NCBI RefSeq assembly: GCF_031127815.1
Contig: NZ_JARXHY010000005.1
Coordinates: forward strand, 299,335-363,334
Length of the DNA: 64,000 nt
Direction of reading: 5' to 3'
From: Pelagicoccus sp. SDUM812003
GTDB lineage: Bacteria; Verrucomicrobiota; Verrucomicrobiia; Opitutales; Opitutaceae
In this document: piece by piece, positions 8,053-17,684 of the stretch
How positions within the stretch are numbered: position 1 is the stretch's first letter
Layout: each line of letters begins with the position of its first letter
The notes under the pieces: model-generated
Told to the model about the DNA's origin: nothing
Database searches by the model: none
Seen by the model: only the letters and a program-made list of their open reading frames with translations
Made by a program: the position numbers and the translations under genes

Positions 8053-9234
8053 GTGACCGATACCGAATCCGCTCTCGCCCAATCCGTGCGCGAACGCCAG
8101 CAAACGCTGCTTCACACCACCCAACGCTTCTTTGGAAAAACCCCGATACCGAAAGCGATCCGTCAGGCCTTTCTGGATACGCCGCGCCATCGCTTCGTGC
8201 CGCGCTTCTATTCCTCGAGGCGCGGATCATGGATCGAACTCTCGCGAAGCGACCTGAAAGACCACCTGGACGAGCTCTACGCGGACCATCCGCTGTCCAT
8301 TTTCCGCGACGAAAACGGCCGTACCCTATCCACCATCTCCCAACCTTCCCTCGTCCTCTACATGCTGGATCTGCTGGAGCTCGAACCCGGGATGAGCGTT
8401 TTCGAGCTCGGCGGCGGAAGCGGATGGAACGCAGCCATGCTGGGTCGACTGGTGGGAAGTCGTGGCCGCGTCCTGAGCGTGGAGATCATCGAGGAACTCG
8501 CTCGCAGCGCTCAAGCATCCATCGACGCGATGAACCTGCCGCAAGTCACCATCGCCGCGGGCGACGGCAGCCAAGCTCTCGCGGAGGACGCGCCCTTCGA
8601 CCGGGGAGTCTTCACCGCAAGCGCCTGGGACCTGCCGAGCTGCTTTTTCCAGCAAATCGCTGCCAACGGCCTGCTGCTCCTAGTGGTGAAGATCCAGCCG
8701 GGTTGCGACCTGCTGGCCCTGCTTCAAAAATCGGACCATGCCCGTTTCGATAGCAAACTCCACATGCCTTGCAGCTTCGTCTCCGTGACGGGTTCGTGCG
8801 TGGTTCCTGAATACGCTCCAGTGCCAGAAGCGCAGTTCGCCGAACTCGGAGCTCCGCACGAGGTCAGCTGGGCCCAAATGAAGATCCCGAGCGAAGCGAT
8901 TTCGGACTTCATCGCCTTCGCCCGCATCGCGCACGATTGCCAGCGCTCCTACCTGATCGACGATCCCGATCTCGGCTTCGCCGAGGAGTTCGCGGGAATC
9001 GAACGATCGCGCGGTGGCAGTCTCGCCCTCTTCAACGAAGACCGAGTCCTGAGCTACGGCGAGGAAGAGGCGTTGATCGCCCTGCGACGCGCTGGCAAGC
9101 GCTGGATGAAAGCCGGCCAGCCGAATTTGGAGGATCTGAAGCTCAGCATCCTGCGCCACGACGAATCGCCCGAACTCAGCAACGACCAATGGCTGGTCAA
9201 ACGGGGGCAAAGCCAGCTGCTCTGGAGCCTCTAG
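8053..9234 (+). CDS. Protein-L-isoaspartate methyltransferase family protein, long form
   Basis: The first 220 or so residues match the PCMT family, which methylates isoaspartyl residues for repair of aged proteins. The protein has RHRFVPRFY, then a LSTISQPSLV segment (family motif TISQP) and the SAM-binding loop ELGGGSGWNAA. A conserved VEI acidic loop follows and the adenine-region AAGDGSQ comes later. At 393 residues it is almost twice the length of a standard Pcm. The C-terminal 170 or so residues include an RIAHDCQRSYLIDDPD segment and resemble no domain I can name. The start is GTG. Function beyond methyl transfer is open. Confidence 0.75.
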   Translation: MTDTESALAQSVRERQQTLLHTTQRFFGKTPIPKAIRQAFLDTPRHRFVPRFYSSRRGSWIELSRSDLKDHLDELYADHPLSIFRDENGRTLSTISQPSLVLYMLDLLELEPGMSVFELGGGSGWNAAMLGRLVGSRGRVLSVEIIEELARSAQASIDAMNLPQVTIAAGDGSQALAEDAPFDRGVFTASAWDLPSCFFQQIAANGLLLLVVKIQPGCDLLALLQKSDHARFDSKLHMPCSFVSVTGSCVVPEYAPVPEAQFAELGAPHEVSWAQMKIPSEAISDFIAFARIAHDCQRSYLIDDPDLGFAEEFAGIERSRGGSLALFNEDRVLSYGEEEALIALRRAGKRWMKAGQPNLEDLKLSILRHDESPELSNDQWLVKRGQSQLLWSL

Positions 9235-9344
9235 ACAGTTTGCGCCAAGCACGGCGCAGCGGCTTTACTCTCTGACGAAGCGTTTAGACGAAACGCGACG
9301 ATCATGAGCCGAAGTCTTCGTGGCCGCGTCTCTCGTGCGCGCGC

Positions 9345-9947
9345 TTAGCCCAAGAGATCCATCTGCGAGTCCTTCAAGAGATCGAAGGTCTTCAGGGTGC
9401 GCAGCAATTGCAGCAGCTGAGACTTCTCGTAGATCTGCTTCGTATCCACCCGATCGATCAAGTCCAGCAGGATCGATTTGAAGGAAAAGATCCCATCCAC
9501 CCCCTTCGACTTCAAAAGTTCGATACACTGCGAGCGGTGCGGCTCCTGCGTTGGGAAGACCGGGGCGAGCAGGATCTTCTTGGGAGGAATCTTCGTTCCG
9601 AAGGTCACTCCCTTGTCGTAGGCGAACCACTTCTCGACCTTCTTGGCCACATGAGACTCGAGGTAGCGAAGAATGTCCGAACCGCTCGACATGCTGGCGA
9701 GCGCCGCCTTTTCGCCGTACCAGCCTCGCACGCACACGATGGCGCTCTCCAAGTAGCGAAGCTCGCTGGAAAACAGCAGGAAGTTCGGCTCCCGCCCGCC
9801 CGGGACGAACACCATGTTGCGGATGTACAAGTCCAACCCCTCGTCGCCCGATTTCTTGGACTGCGGACGCGACTTGCGCAGCGGACGCGCCATGAACCCG
9901 TTTTGCTCAAGGTATTCTCCTACCAGAATCTCGTCGATCGACCGCAT
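9345..9947 (-). CDS. Hypothetical protein
   Basis: This 200-residue soluble protein is not one I recognise. It has no signal peptide or membrane segment. The N-terminus (IDEILVGEYLEQNGF) is followed by a basic stretch, then a GLDLYIRN...FLLFSSELRYLESAIVCVRGWYG block rich in beta-strand-like sequence. A leucine-rich helical C-terminus ends at DLLG. It is the third gene of a minus-strand run after aroB (44 bases apart), so coexpression with aroB is likely. The frame's codon choice resembles its neighbours and the opposite-strand frame looks like a shadow, so I treat it as a real gene of unknown role. Confidence 0.65.
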   Translation of the reverse strand: MRSIDEILVGEYLEQNGFMARPLRKSRPQSKKSGDEGLDLYIRNMVFVPGGREPNFLLFSSELRYLESAIVCVRGWYGEKAALASMSSGSDILRYLESHVAKKVEKWFAYDKGVTFGTKIPPKKILLAPVFPTQEPHRSQCIELLKSKGVDGIFSFKSILLDLIDRVDTKQIYEKSQLLQLLRTLKTFDLLKDSQMDLLG

Positions 9948-9991
9948 GGTTTAGCCTGAGCTAAACCCTTTTCAGTCAACGAATCCAGCTT

Positions 9992-11098
9992 TTAAACCGC
10001 TCCGCAATCCCGCCAGATTCGACAGATCTGATCCATGTCCGCGGATTCGATCGTCTCCGCCTGGCCAATACGTCGCATCACTACGAAACGGATCACCCCT
10101 GCTTTCACTTTCTTGTCGAGGCGCATGGCGTTCATCAGCCGATCCACCGAAAGCGGTTTGCTGAGATGGGTCGGCAGCTTGTGGGCAGACACCACTCTTC
10201 GGATACGGTCGATGTCGCTCTCCGGGATGAATCCCAAGGAGCAACTGAGCATCGCCGCCGCCACCAGTCCGATTCCGATCGCCTCGCCGTGCAGGTATTC
10301 GCCATAGCCAGCCACGTTTTCGATGGCGTGTCCAAAGGTGTGCCCGAGATTCAGCAGGGCTCGGCCTCCGCTGGCGGCGGTTTCCTTCTCGTCCGCATTC
10401 ACCACCGTAGCCTTGATTCTGCAGTTCCATTCCACCACCTCTTCCAAGCGCTCGTCCCGAGCGTTTAGGATGGAACGCGCTTCCAGCAACTGAAAGAGCT
10501 TCGCGTCGGCGAGCATGCCGTGCTTGATGATCTCCGCCATACCGGAAGCGAACTCCCGCGGCGGCATGGTCTTCAGCAGATCGATGTCCGAGTACACCGC
10601 AATCGGCTGGTGAAACGCGCCGACCAGGTTCTTGCCAGCGGAAATGTTGATGCCGGTCTTCCCTCCGACCGAGCTGTCGACCATTGCCAAAAGCGTAGTG
10701 GGAATCTGGATAAAGCGAACGCCGCGCAGAAAGGATGCCGCAGCGTAGCCAGCGAGATCGCCTACCACGCCGCCGCCGATGGCGAGAACCACGCCGCCTC
10801 GGTCCAACTTGTTTTCCGCCAGAAAATCCAGTACCTTTCCAAAGGTCGCCAGGCACTTGCTGGTCTCGCCCGCGGGCACCACCTTCACCGCCGCCACCGC
10901 TTCGATCGCCTTGAAAAACTCGGGCTGGGCCGCGTAGACATTGCTATCGGTCACCGCGGCGACCAGGCTATCCTTGGCCTTCAACTCGGCCACGTGCTCC
11001 AGCAAAGCGGAGCGCAAGCTTCGACCGACATGGATCGGATAGGTGGACTTAGCGGTTTCGACGAAGACCTTTCTCGGGGACGACACGGTTGTATTCAA
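9992..11098 (-). CDS. aroB: 3-dehydroquinate synthase
   Basis: This 368-residue enzyme converts DAHP to 3-dehydroquinate, the second step of the shikimate pathway, using NAD and a divalent metal. The NAD-binding loop GGGVVGDLAGYAAA, the PTTLLAMVDSSVGGKTG motif and the metal-site segment NLGHTFGHAIEN are all present. The start is a TTG at 11098; a GTG at 11086 is an equally possible start four codons later. The gene sits 15 bases after a DUF362-like gene and 44 bases before a hypothetical one. Length and motif order are normal. Confidence 0.95.
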   Translation of the reverse strand: MNTTVSSPRKVFVETAKSTYPIHVGRSLRSALLEHVAELKAKDSLVAAVTDSNVYAAQPEFFKAIEAVAAVKVVPAGETSKCLATFGKVLDFLAENKLDRGGVVLAIGGGVVGDLAGYAAASFLRGVRFIQIPTTLLAMVDSSVGGKTGINISAGKNLVGAFHQPIAVYSDIDLLKTMPPREFASGMAEIIKHGMLADAKLFQLLEARSILNARDERLEEVVEWNCRIKATVVNADEKETAASGGRALLNLGHTFGHAIENVAGYGEYLHGEAIGIGLVAAAMLSCSLGFIPESDIDRIRRVVSAHKLPTHLSKPLSVDRLMNAMRLDKKVKAGVIRFVVMRRIGQAETIESADMDQICRIWRDCGAV

Positions 11099-11113
11099 AT
11101 TTCTGATTTGCGG

Positions 11114-12253
11114 CTAGTTCGCGTGAATCAGGTCCATCAACGTTATGTCGCCATCGCCCAATCCAAGCTGTTCGGAAAAGGCGAGAATCTTCAGCTGTTC
11201 AGGCAAGGGAGCAAACCCATTTTTCGCTCGGTGAGCATTGATGCGCTCGCTCATCAGGGCGTCGAGCATCACCGGATTGTCGCTCATCACCACCACCGGC
11301 TCGGACACCGTGTAGAGGGAGTTGAAAATCGGACCGCCCACGTATTGGTAGCGCTCCAAACTGGCAATGTTCAACACCCAGGTCTCCCGCAATTCCGGGA
11401 TGGCCCCCATCTCCGCCACCGCGACCGGGGCAGTGGCCGGGCTGTTGAGAAAGCGCGTGGTGTTGCTGGCGTTCCAGAGCGTGGCGTTGGTCAGAGCCCC
11501 ATTGATCCCCAAAACCGGATGATCCGAGTAGCACGGCAGGTTTATCCAGAAGTCGACCTCGTGCAGCAAGGGCACCGGGAGGTAGCTCTTGCGAGCCAGT
11601 TCCTCCTCGTTTTTCGCTGGAAAGGGATTCTCCTTGGCCACGTTGATCCAGTAGCTGGCCGACTGAGCTGGCAACGGGCTGTCGTAAAACCACTTTTCAT
11701 GATAGTAGCGACCGGTATCGAGCGCGCGCACGTAGGTCTGGTTGAAGAAATAGGAGCGAGCGCTCAATGGCGGCAGAAAGCCGGATTCGCGCAGCTTGTT
11801 GGCGTCCGAGCCGATGATGAAAATATCCGATCTGGCGTAGCCGCGCTTGATCAGCGACTGGATCACCGCCTCCACCAAAGCGGAAGGGGTGCTCAATCCC
11901 GGCCCGGAATCGCTGTAGACCTTCAGGCCAACCCGTCCCTTTTCCCCTTTCTCGATCTGCTCCCCGCGCGACTGCTCGAAAAGCTGCATCATGTCCTCCA
12001 CCGCCTCCGTGTATTCGAAGAGGCTGAAGCTATCGATCTCGTACTCGAAAACCCGATTGGACGGCACGGGCGGCTGGTTGGCGAAGATGCTGAAATCGTC
12101 CTGGCCCTGCAGCGACTTGATGACCGCCAACACGGCGAGAATTCCGACTATCAGCAGCTCGACTCGGAAGTAGCGTCCTAGGCCGAAGGCCCAATGGTTG
12201 GAAAAAGGGGATTTCACACGTACGAATGACTTAGCAGATTGAATAACGAACAC
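11114..12253 (-). CDS. Membrane-anchored DUF362-like protein
   Basis: This 379-residue protein has one N-terminal membrane segment (about residues 33-46) and a large extracytoplasmic or cytoplasmic domain. Features that recall DUF362 are VKLYSDSGPG-type and IIGSDANKLRESGF segments, then a WINLPCYSDHPVLGINGALTNATLWN stretch that parallels the PKLKTH...GALKN region of that family. It lacks the ferredoxin-like tail found in some members. The exact function of DUF362 is poorly defined. It heads the minus-strand run with aroB. The assignment is by pattern only and could be wrong. Confidence 0.5.
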   Translation of the reverse strand: MFVIQSAKSFVRVKSPFSNHWAFGLGRYFRVELLIVGILAVLAVIKSLQGQDDFSIFANQPPVPSNRVFEYEIDSFSLFEYTEAVEDMMQLFEQSRGEQIEKGEKGRVGLKVYSDSGPGLSTPSALVEAVIQSLIKRGYARSDIFIIGSDANKLRESGFLPPLSARSYFFNQTYVRALDTGRYYHEKWFYDSPLPAQSASYWINVAKENPFPAKNEEELARKSYLPVPLLHEVDFWINLPCYSDHPVLGINGALTNATLWNASNTTRFLNSPATAPVAVAEMGAIPELRETWVLNIASLERYQYVGGPIFNSLYTVSEPVVVMSDNPVMLDALMSERINAHRAKNGFAPLPEQLKILAFSEQLGLGDGDITLMDLIHAN

Positions 12254-12407
12254 ATCCTGCCCCTAATTGAGGGCAGGATCAAGCTTCCGAAAATCGAGGG
12301 ACACGCATTGTAAATAAAAGTTGTCAAAATTCCTCGCCAATCGTTACAACCCTGCAAACGGTGAAAGCCGAAGTCTCGTGCACGCTTCTCCGAACGCCCG
12401 TTCCCGA

Positions 12408-13928
12408 ATGTCATCCTCTTTTTCCTCCGTAAAATCACGCATCGCGCTGCTGCTACTGCTCTGCTTCGCCGCGCTCTTCCAAGGCTGCGCCAGTCGGGAG
12501 GAACGCATCCAGAAGATCCAGTCCAAGGCCAACGAAGCGCTCTTCGAAAACGAGCCAGCTCGAGCCATCGACATCCTGCGCGATGGTCTAGACACCTTCG
12601 CCGACTCCAACGAACTGCGCATCGACCTGAGCAAAGCCCTGCAGAATCAGGGATCGAACGAGGAAGCGGTCGCTCTGCTGGAAGCCGCGGTCGAGCAAAA
12701 CCCGGAACAGGATCAGCTCTGGGTGCAGATCGGCGAGCTGCACGCCCAGATGGGAAACAGCGACAAGGCCATCCTCGCTTTCGAGGCCTACCTGAAGAAC
12801 AACGGCAGCGATTTTCTAGCCTGGAAAGCCCTCACTCAGGAGTACGAGAAAAAGGGCCTGACCACTCAGGCCATCAAGGCCGCCTCTCGTTGGAACGAAA
12901 TCACCCCTTCCTCGCAACCGGCCTTGAAGCTTGGGGAGCTCTACCTGCTCAGCCGCAACATTCCGCAAGCTCGCTCCTGGTTCGGTCAAGCAGCGGCCTA
13001 CGAGGACAACTACGCCTCGAAGGAGGCTCTCGCCGAGCTGATCAAACTGGAAACCAGTCTCAAGCAGCTCCAGCAAGCTAGCAACTGGCTGCGGACCTAC
13101 CAGCAACGCTATCCAAACGATCTCAACGACCCGCGAATCAGAGAGTCGCGCAACGTCATCGAGAATTGGATACGAGCCAGAGAGGAAATCACGCGAGCCG
13201 CCCGCGAGCTCGAACAGGAGCGACGCGAATTGGAAGAGCGCAACCGGAGCGATCAACGCCAGCAGGCCGAAGAGCAGCAGGACGTGGCGAAAACGCTTCA
13301 GGACTTCGAGGAGACGGAGGAGCCGGAGACAGCCCCGAGCCAGCAACAGCCGAGCGCAGCCACCGCTTCCACCTCCGAAAAGGCTCCTGAAGCCCTCTTC
13401 GGCGACGACCAGCCGACCGCCGCTCCGGAAAGCCAATCGCAGGATCGGCCCGATCTGCCCGCAGAAGTTCAGCTCAGTCCCTACGAGGAAGCCATCGCGG
13501 CCCTCGAAGCGCAGGACTATTCCAACGCCATCGCCCTTTTCTCCGATCTGCTGGTGGACGATCCCGACAACGCGGAAATCTGGTATCAGCTCTCCAGAGC
13601 CTACTACGGCCGCGGAGACTGGTATGACGCGGAAGCCACCATCCTCGAGGCCAAGCGACGAGCGCCTCGATCGGAAACCATCGCCTACCAGTACTTGATG
13701 ACGGCGCGCAAGACTCAGAATACCACCCGCGTGCTGGAAGAGATCAAGGCCACCCGTCTGCTTTTTCCACGCAGCCCGGCCATCGCATTGATCCTCGCTC
13801 AGACGCTGCGCGACGCCAACGCGGCGAAATCCGTGGTCTCCGCAGCCTATCGCGACTTCCTCTCCATCGCGAATCGCAACGATCCCGGCTACCGCGAAGC
13901 GAATCAATACTTGCAAAGCGGAAACTGA
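12408..13928 (+). CDS. Tetratricopeptide-repeat lipoprotein
   Basis: This 506-residue protein starts with a lipoprotein-type signal: a short basic stretch, a LLLLL core and the lipobox-like FQGC, with the modified Cys at residue 27 (the -3 Phe is slightly atypical). Two TPR blocks follow (roughly residues 35-260 and 340-500), separated by a charged linker of Glu/Gln/Arg/Pro residues (about 260-335). The ATG at 12408 is preferred to one at 12321, because it starts the signal peptide directly. TPR lipoproteins usually scaffold envelope complexes; the partner is unknown. It precedes dnaG by 60 bases. Confidence 0.8.
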   Translation: MSSSFSSVKSRIALLLLLCFAALFQGCASREERIQKIQSKANEALFENEPARAIDILRDGLDTFADSNELRIDLSKALQNQGSNEEAVALLEAAVEQNPEQDQLWVQIGELHAQMGNSDKAILAFEAYLKNNGSDFLAWKALTQEYEKKGLTTQAIKAASRWNEITPSSQPALKLGELYLLSRNIPQARSWFGQAAAYEDNYASKEALAELIKLETSLKQLQQASNWLRTYQQRYPNDLNDPRIRESRNVIENWIRAREEITRAARELEQERRELEERNRSDQRQQAEEQQDVAKTLQDFEETEEPETAPSQQQPSAATASTSEKAPEALFGDDQPTAAPESQSQDRPDLPAEVQLSPYEEAIAALEAQDYSNAIALFSDLLVDDPDNAEIWYQLSRAYYGRGDWYDAEATILEAKRRAPRSETIAYQYLMTARKTQNTTRVLEEIKATRLLFPRSPAIALILAQTLRDANAAKSVVSAAYRDFLSIANRNDPGYREANQYLQSGN

Positions 13929-13988
13929 TCTGGATTCTCCCGCCCTGCTCTGGGAAACGCGCCTTGCGGCATACGTCCCTTTACCCAT

Positions 13989-15860
13989 ATGCCAGCCATC
14001 AAGCACAGCAGCATTCGCGATCTGAAGGAGCGCATCAACATTTACGATGTCGTTTCGCGCGAAGTCACCCTGAAGAAGGCTGGCTCGGAGTACAAGGGAC
14101 TCAGTCCCTTCACCAACGAAAAGACGCCGTCGTTTTACATCTCCCCAGACAAAGGCCTCTACAAATGTTTCAGTTCCGGCAACGCAGGCGACGTCATCAC
14201 CTTCGTGATGGAGACCGAGCGACTGACCTTCACCGAAGCGGTGGAGGAGCTGGCCAAGCGCTTCAACATCGAGCTGGAGTACGAGGACAACGGACGCCCC
14301 CAGGAGGACCGCAGTCTGCGGCAGGAGCTTTTCGAGCTGCACGAGCTGGCCACCGACTTCTACCGCGAGCAATTTCTGGCTACCGACAAAGCTGGGGAGT
14401 GGATTCGCGACTATTGGGTGGACGGAAGAAAGTTTTCCCTCGAAGTAGCGGAAGAGTTCCGCATCGGCTTCGCTCCCACCAATGGCATCAAGCTGGGCGA
14501 GCTGGTGGCCAAGAAACGCTTCTCCAAGGAAGCCATTGAGGCTTGCGGACTCTTCTACACCAAGCGCGGCGTGGACCCGCGCTACATGGGCTATCGCTTC
14601 CGCGGCCGCCTGATGATCCCCATCCGCGATCACCAAGGCCGCGTCACCGCCTTCACCGCCCGCCAGCTGGAAATCACTCCTCAGGACGATCCCAGCCGCG
14701 AAGCGAAGTACATCAACTCGCCTGAGACGCCCATCTTCTCCAAGAGCCACCTGCTCTTCAACCTCGACCGAGCTCGGCTGGAAGTCGGCCCGGACAAGCC
14801 CTTCGTCATGGTGGAGGGGCAGCTGGACGCCATTCGCTGCTGGAGCGTAGGGCTCACCACCGCCGTCGCACCGCAAGGCACCGGCATCACCGAGTCCCAG
14901 CTACGACTGCTCAAGCGCTACGAGACCCAGCTCATCGTGCTGCTCGACGGCGATTCGGCCGGCCAAAAGGCCGCCTTGCGCATGCTTCCGCTCGCCCTGA
15001 GCCAGGGCGTTGAAGCGATCTTCATCCCCCTCACCGACAAGGAGGATCCCGACGACATTTTCCGCGAAGGCGGCCGAGAGGCTCTCGATCTGCTGCTGGA
15101 GCGAAAAATGCAGCCCATCCCGTACGCCTGCGCCGCCATCGCCCCGTCCTCCACCCAGCTCACGCCGCAAGGCAAAGCCAAGGCCGCCCGCGAGCTGTTC
15201 GCCATCATCGACAAGGCCGACTCCGAATCCGCCAAGGTGGAATTCATCAAACAGGCCGCTGCCGAACTCGACCTAGATCCGTACGCGATCCTCTCGGACT
15301 TTCGCCGCTACCAGCAAGGACAGGGAGCTCCCCGAAGCGCCCCGCTCGCCCGCTCGTCGCCACAAGCGGCGCCGGAGGTGAAACCAAATCCCGAACCAAA
15401 ACGAAAAAGAGCTGTCTTATCCGTCGAACGCGATTTGTTCGCGCTTTGCTTGCTGGAAGGGGAAATCGGAAGCCAGATCGCGCAGGTGGTGAATCCGGAG
15501 TGGATCGATACCAGCCTGCCCGAAGGGGAATTGCTCAACTTCACCTTGAACGAATTCCTTCACGACATGTGGAATGGGCCCGAATCCCTTAACGATCAGC
15601 TGGAAAAAGCCGAACTTAAGGCGCTCGCGTCCGATATCTACTTCGGCGCCAAGGCTCATGAAAACCCCGAACGATTTGCCAACGAAGCGCTCAAGCGACT
15701 GGTGGCCAAATTCGTAGAACGGAAGACCAAAGAATTAAAACTTGAAATCGGAAGAAAACAGGCAACCAATGACGCTGCCGTATTTTCCCTACTCGGAGAA
15801 CTATCAGCGCTCAACCAACTGAGGCACAAGCCGCCCCAGGTTGGTAATCTGCTTTCATAA
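13989..15860 (+). CDS. dnaG: DNA primase with degenerate zinc-binding domain
   Basis: This 623-residue protein synthesises the RNA primers for replication. Domains in order are the N-terminal CHC2-type module (about 1-100), the TOPRIM catalytic core with VEGQLDAIRC and LDGDSAGQKAALR (about 275-350), and a C-terminal helicase-interaction region. Most of the fold motifs of the zinc module survive (EKTPSF, FSSGNAGDV). The four expected ligand positions read Ser39, Thr42, Cys60 and Ser63, so only one Cys remains and zinc binding is unlikely. It is followed 21 bases later by rpoD, the conserved dnaG-rpoD order. Confidence 0.93.
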   Translation: MPAIKHSSIRDLKERINIYDVVSREVTLKKAGSEYKGLSPFTNEKTPSFYISPDKGLYKCFSSGNAGDVITFVMETERLTFTEAVEELAKRFNIELEYEDNGRPQEDRSLRQELFELHELATDFYREQFLATDKAGEWIRDYWVDGRKFSLEVAEEFRIGFAPTNGIKLGELVAKKRFSKEAIEACGLFYTKRGVDPRYMGYRFRGRLMIPIRDHQGRVTAFTARQLEITPQDDPSREAKYINSPETPIFSKSHLLFNLDRARLEVGPDKPFVMVEGQLDAIRCWSVGLTTAVAPQGTGITESQLRLLKRYETQLIVLLDGDSAGQKAALRMLPLALSQGVEAIFIPLTDKEDPDDIFREGGREALDLLLERKMQPIPYACAAIAPSSTQLTPQGKAKAARELFAIIDKADSESAKVEFIKQAAAELDLDPYAILSDFRRYQQGQGAPRSAPLARSSPQAAPEVKPNPEPKRKRAVLSVERDLFALCLLEGEIGSQIAQVVNPEWIDTSLPEGELLNFTLNEFLHDMWNGPESLNDQLEKAELKALASDIYFGAKAHENPERFANEALKRLVAKFVERKTKELKLEIGRKQATNDAAVFSLLGELSALNQLRHKPPQVGNLLS

Positions 15861-15881
15861 GACAGCACCAGACTCAGCAAC

Positions 15882-17609
15882 ATGCCACGCAAGAAGAAAA
15901 GCGACGAAGAGAAAAAGCCTAGCTTAAGCAAGCATCAGGTGAACGAGCGTATCCGTTACCTGATCCGCCAGTCGAAGGAGCAAGGCTACCTCACGCACAG
16001 CGACATCAATGAGGCGCTTCCAGAGGGGGTCGACAGCCAAGACGAAATCGATAACGTAATCTCGATTCTGCAGAATCTGGAAATCGACATTCTCGATCCC
16101 GAGGAAGTCGACAATTTCAAGGCCAAGCAAGAAGAGGCGGAGGAAGAGCAGACCAAGAGCAGTCAGCACGACATCTTGGACGATCCGGTCCGCATGTACC
16201 TCAAGCAGATGGGCCAAGTGCCCCTGCTGACCCGCGAACAGGAGGTCGAGATCTCCAAGCGCATCGAAAATGCCGAGCAGAAGGCTCAGGAGGAGCTATT
16301 CTCCGTGGCCCTCATGGCCGAATTCACCATCGATCTGGCGGAGAAGCTGCTCAATCGCGAAGAGCGATTCGACCGCATCGTCATCGACAAGAAGATCGAA
16401 AACCGCGAAGCCTACTTCCAGGAACTGCCCGTTCTCATCGAGAAGAGCAAAAAGACCTACAGCCGCATGATGGCCACCTGGGAGGAGCTCGAAGCCACCG
16501 ACGACGCGGAGGAGAAAAAGAAGCTGCGCTCACGCTTCCGCAAGCAAGAGAACACCTTGCGGGCCTACTTCCCAAAATTCTTCTTCAAGCTGAAAGTCTT
16601 CGAAGAGCACATCGACGACGAAGTGAGCAAGGACCTCACTTTGATCAACTCCATCTTCCGCAAGCTGGACCGGGCCAAAAAGCCCAAGACGCAGCGCGAC
16701 GCCCTGATCAAGGTGGAGCCGCTGCAAGACCAGCTCGAAGAGCTGCATACCCGCTACCGCCTGGAGCCAGACAAGCTGCTCAAGCTCATCGCAGACGTCC
16801 GCAGGCACCTCAAGTCGGCGCACAAAGCCAAGACCGAAATGGTGGAAGCGAACCTGCGCCTGGTCATTTCCATCGCCAAGAAATACACCAATAGAGGCCT
16901 TTCCTTCCTCGACCTGATTCAGGAAGGAAACATGGGCCTGATGAAAGCGGTGGAAAAATTCGAGTACCGCCGGGGCTACAAGTTCTCCACCTACGCCACG
17001 TGGTGGATCCGCCAGGCCATCACCCGCTCCATCGCGGATCAGGCCCGCACCATCCGCATCCCGGTCCACATGATCGAGACCCTGAACAAGGTGATGCAGG
17101 TACAGAAGCAGCTGCTGCAGGAGTACGGCCATGAGCCTACGCCAGAAGAAGTTGCGGAAGAGATGGCCCTGCCGGTGGAGCGCGTGCAGACCATCATGAA
17201 GATGGCCCAGCAGCCGATCTCGCTGCAAAGCCCGGTCGGCGACGGCGACGATACCAATTTCGGGGATTTCATCGAAGACAAGTCGGCGGAAAACCCATAC
17301 GACCAAACCGCCTTCAGCCTTCTTCGCGAAAAGATCATCGACGTTCTGGACTCCCTCACGGAGCGCGAACGCCGCGTGCTTTCCCTCCGTTTCGGATTGG
17401 TCGACGGATACAGCCGCACCCTCGAGGAAGTGGGCAAACAGTTCAAGGTCACCCGTGAGCGCATTCGCCAGATCGAGGCCAAGGCCCTGCGCAAGATGCG
17501 CCACCCTACCCGTATTCGCCAGCTGCACGGCTTTTTCGAAAACGAGCAGTTCGACGGTCCCAACACCTTCCTCTCCGGTTCCGAAGAGGGAGGCGAAGCG
17601 AAAAAATAA
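15882..17609 (+). CDS. rpoD: Primary RNA polymerase sigma factor (sigma-70)
   Basis: This 575-residue housekeeping sigma factor directs RNA polymerase to most promoters. Region 1.2 is seen in [18 protein letters not shown] and region 2 in [30 protein letters not shown]. The -10-binding [13 protein letters not shown] motif, region 3 ([12 protein letters not shown]) and region 4.2 ([16 protein letters not shown]) are also present. A long charged segment in the non-conserved region lies between 1.2 and 2. It forms the classic pair with dnaG. An inverted repeat but no clear terminator lies between it and tatA. Confidence 0.97.
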   Translation: MPRKKKSDEEKKPSLSKHQVNERIRYLIRQSKEQGYLTHSDINEALPEGVDSQDEIDNVISILQNLEIDILDPEEVDNFKAKQEEAEEEQTKSSQHDILDDPVRMYLKQMGQVPLLTREQEVEISKRIENAEQKAQEELFSVALMAEFTIDLAEKLLNREERFDRIVIDKKIENREAYFQELPVLIEKSKKTYSRMMATWEELEATDDAEEKKKLRSRFRKQENTLRAYFPKFFFKLKVFEEHIDDEVSKDLTLINSIFRKLDRAKKPKTQRDALIKVEPLQDQLEELHTRYRLEPDKLLKLIADVRRHLKSAHKAKTEMVEANLRLVISIAKKYTNRGLSFLDLIQEGNMGLMKAVEKFEYRRGYKFSTYATWWIRQAITRSIADQARTIRIPVHMIETLNKVMQVQKQLLQEYGHEPTPEEVAEEMALPVERVQTIMKMAQQPISLQSPVGDGDDTNFGDFIEDKSAENPYDQTAFSLLREKIIDVLDSLTERERRVLSLRFGLVDGYSRTLEEVGKQFKVTRERIRQIEAKALRKMRHPTRIRQLHGFFENEQFDGPNTFLSGSEEGGEAKK

Positions 17610-17621
17610 TCTCAACAGAGG

Positions 17622-17667
17622 GCGGCGAGCGACTCCGCTAATAGTCTTTACACTCGTTGCTCGCCGC
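17622..17667. repeat. Inverted repeat between rpoD and tatA
   Basis: The arm GCGGCGAGCGAC (17622-17633) is matched by GTTGCTCGCCGC (17656-17667), 11 of 12 bases complementary, across a 22-base spacer. No T-run follows, so it does not look like a simple intrinsic terminator. It could be an RNA stem in the tatA leader or a protein-binding site. Confidence 0.45.
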
Positions 17668-17684
17668 TATTCAAAGGACATCAG

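Noticed and set aside
10520..12181. A 553-residue plus-strand frame opposite aroB and the DUF362-like gene
   Set aside because: It crosses the boundary of two minus-strand genes and its Gln/His/Arg-rich translation looks random.
12816..14876. A 686-residue open frame on the minus strand opposite the TPR and dnaG genes
   Set aside because: It runs antisense to two well-supported genes, spans their junction, and its translation resembles no family. GC-rich codon bias creates such long shadow frames.
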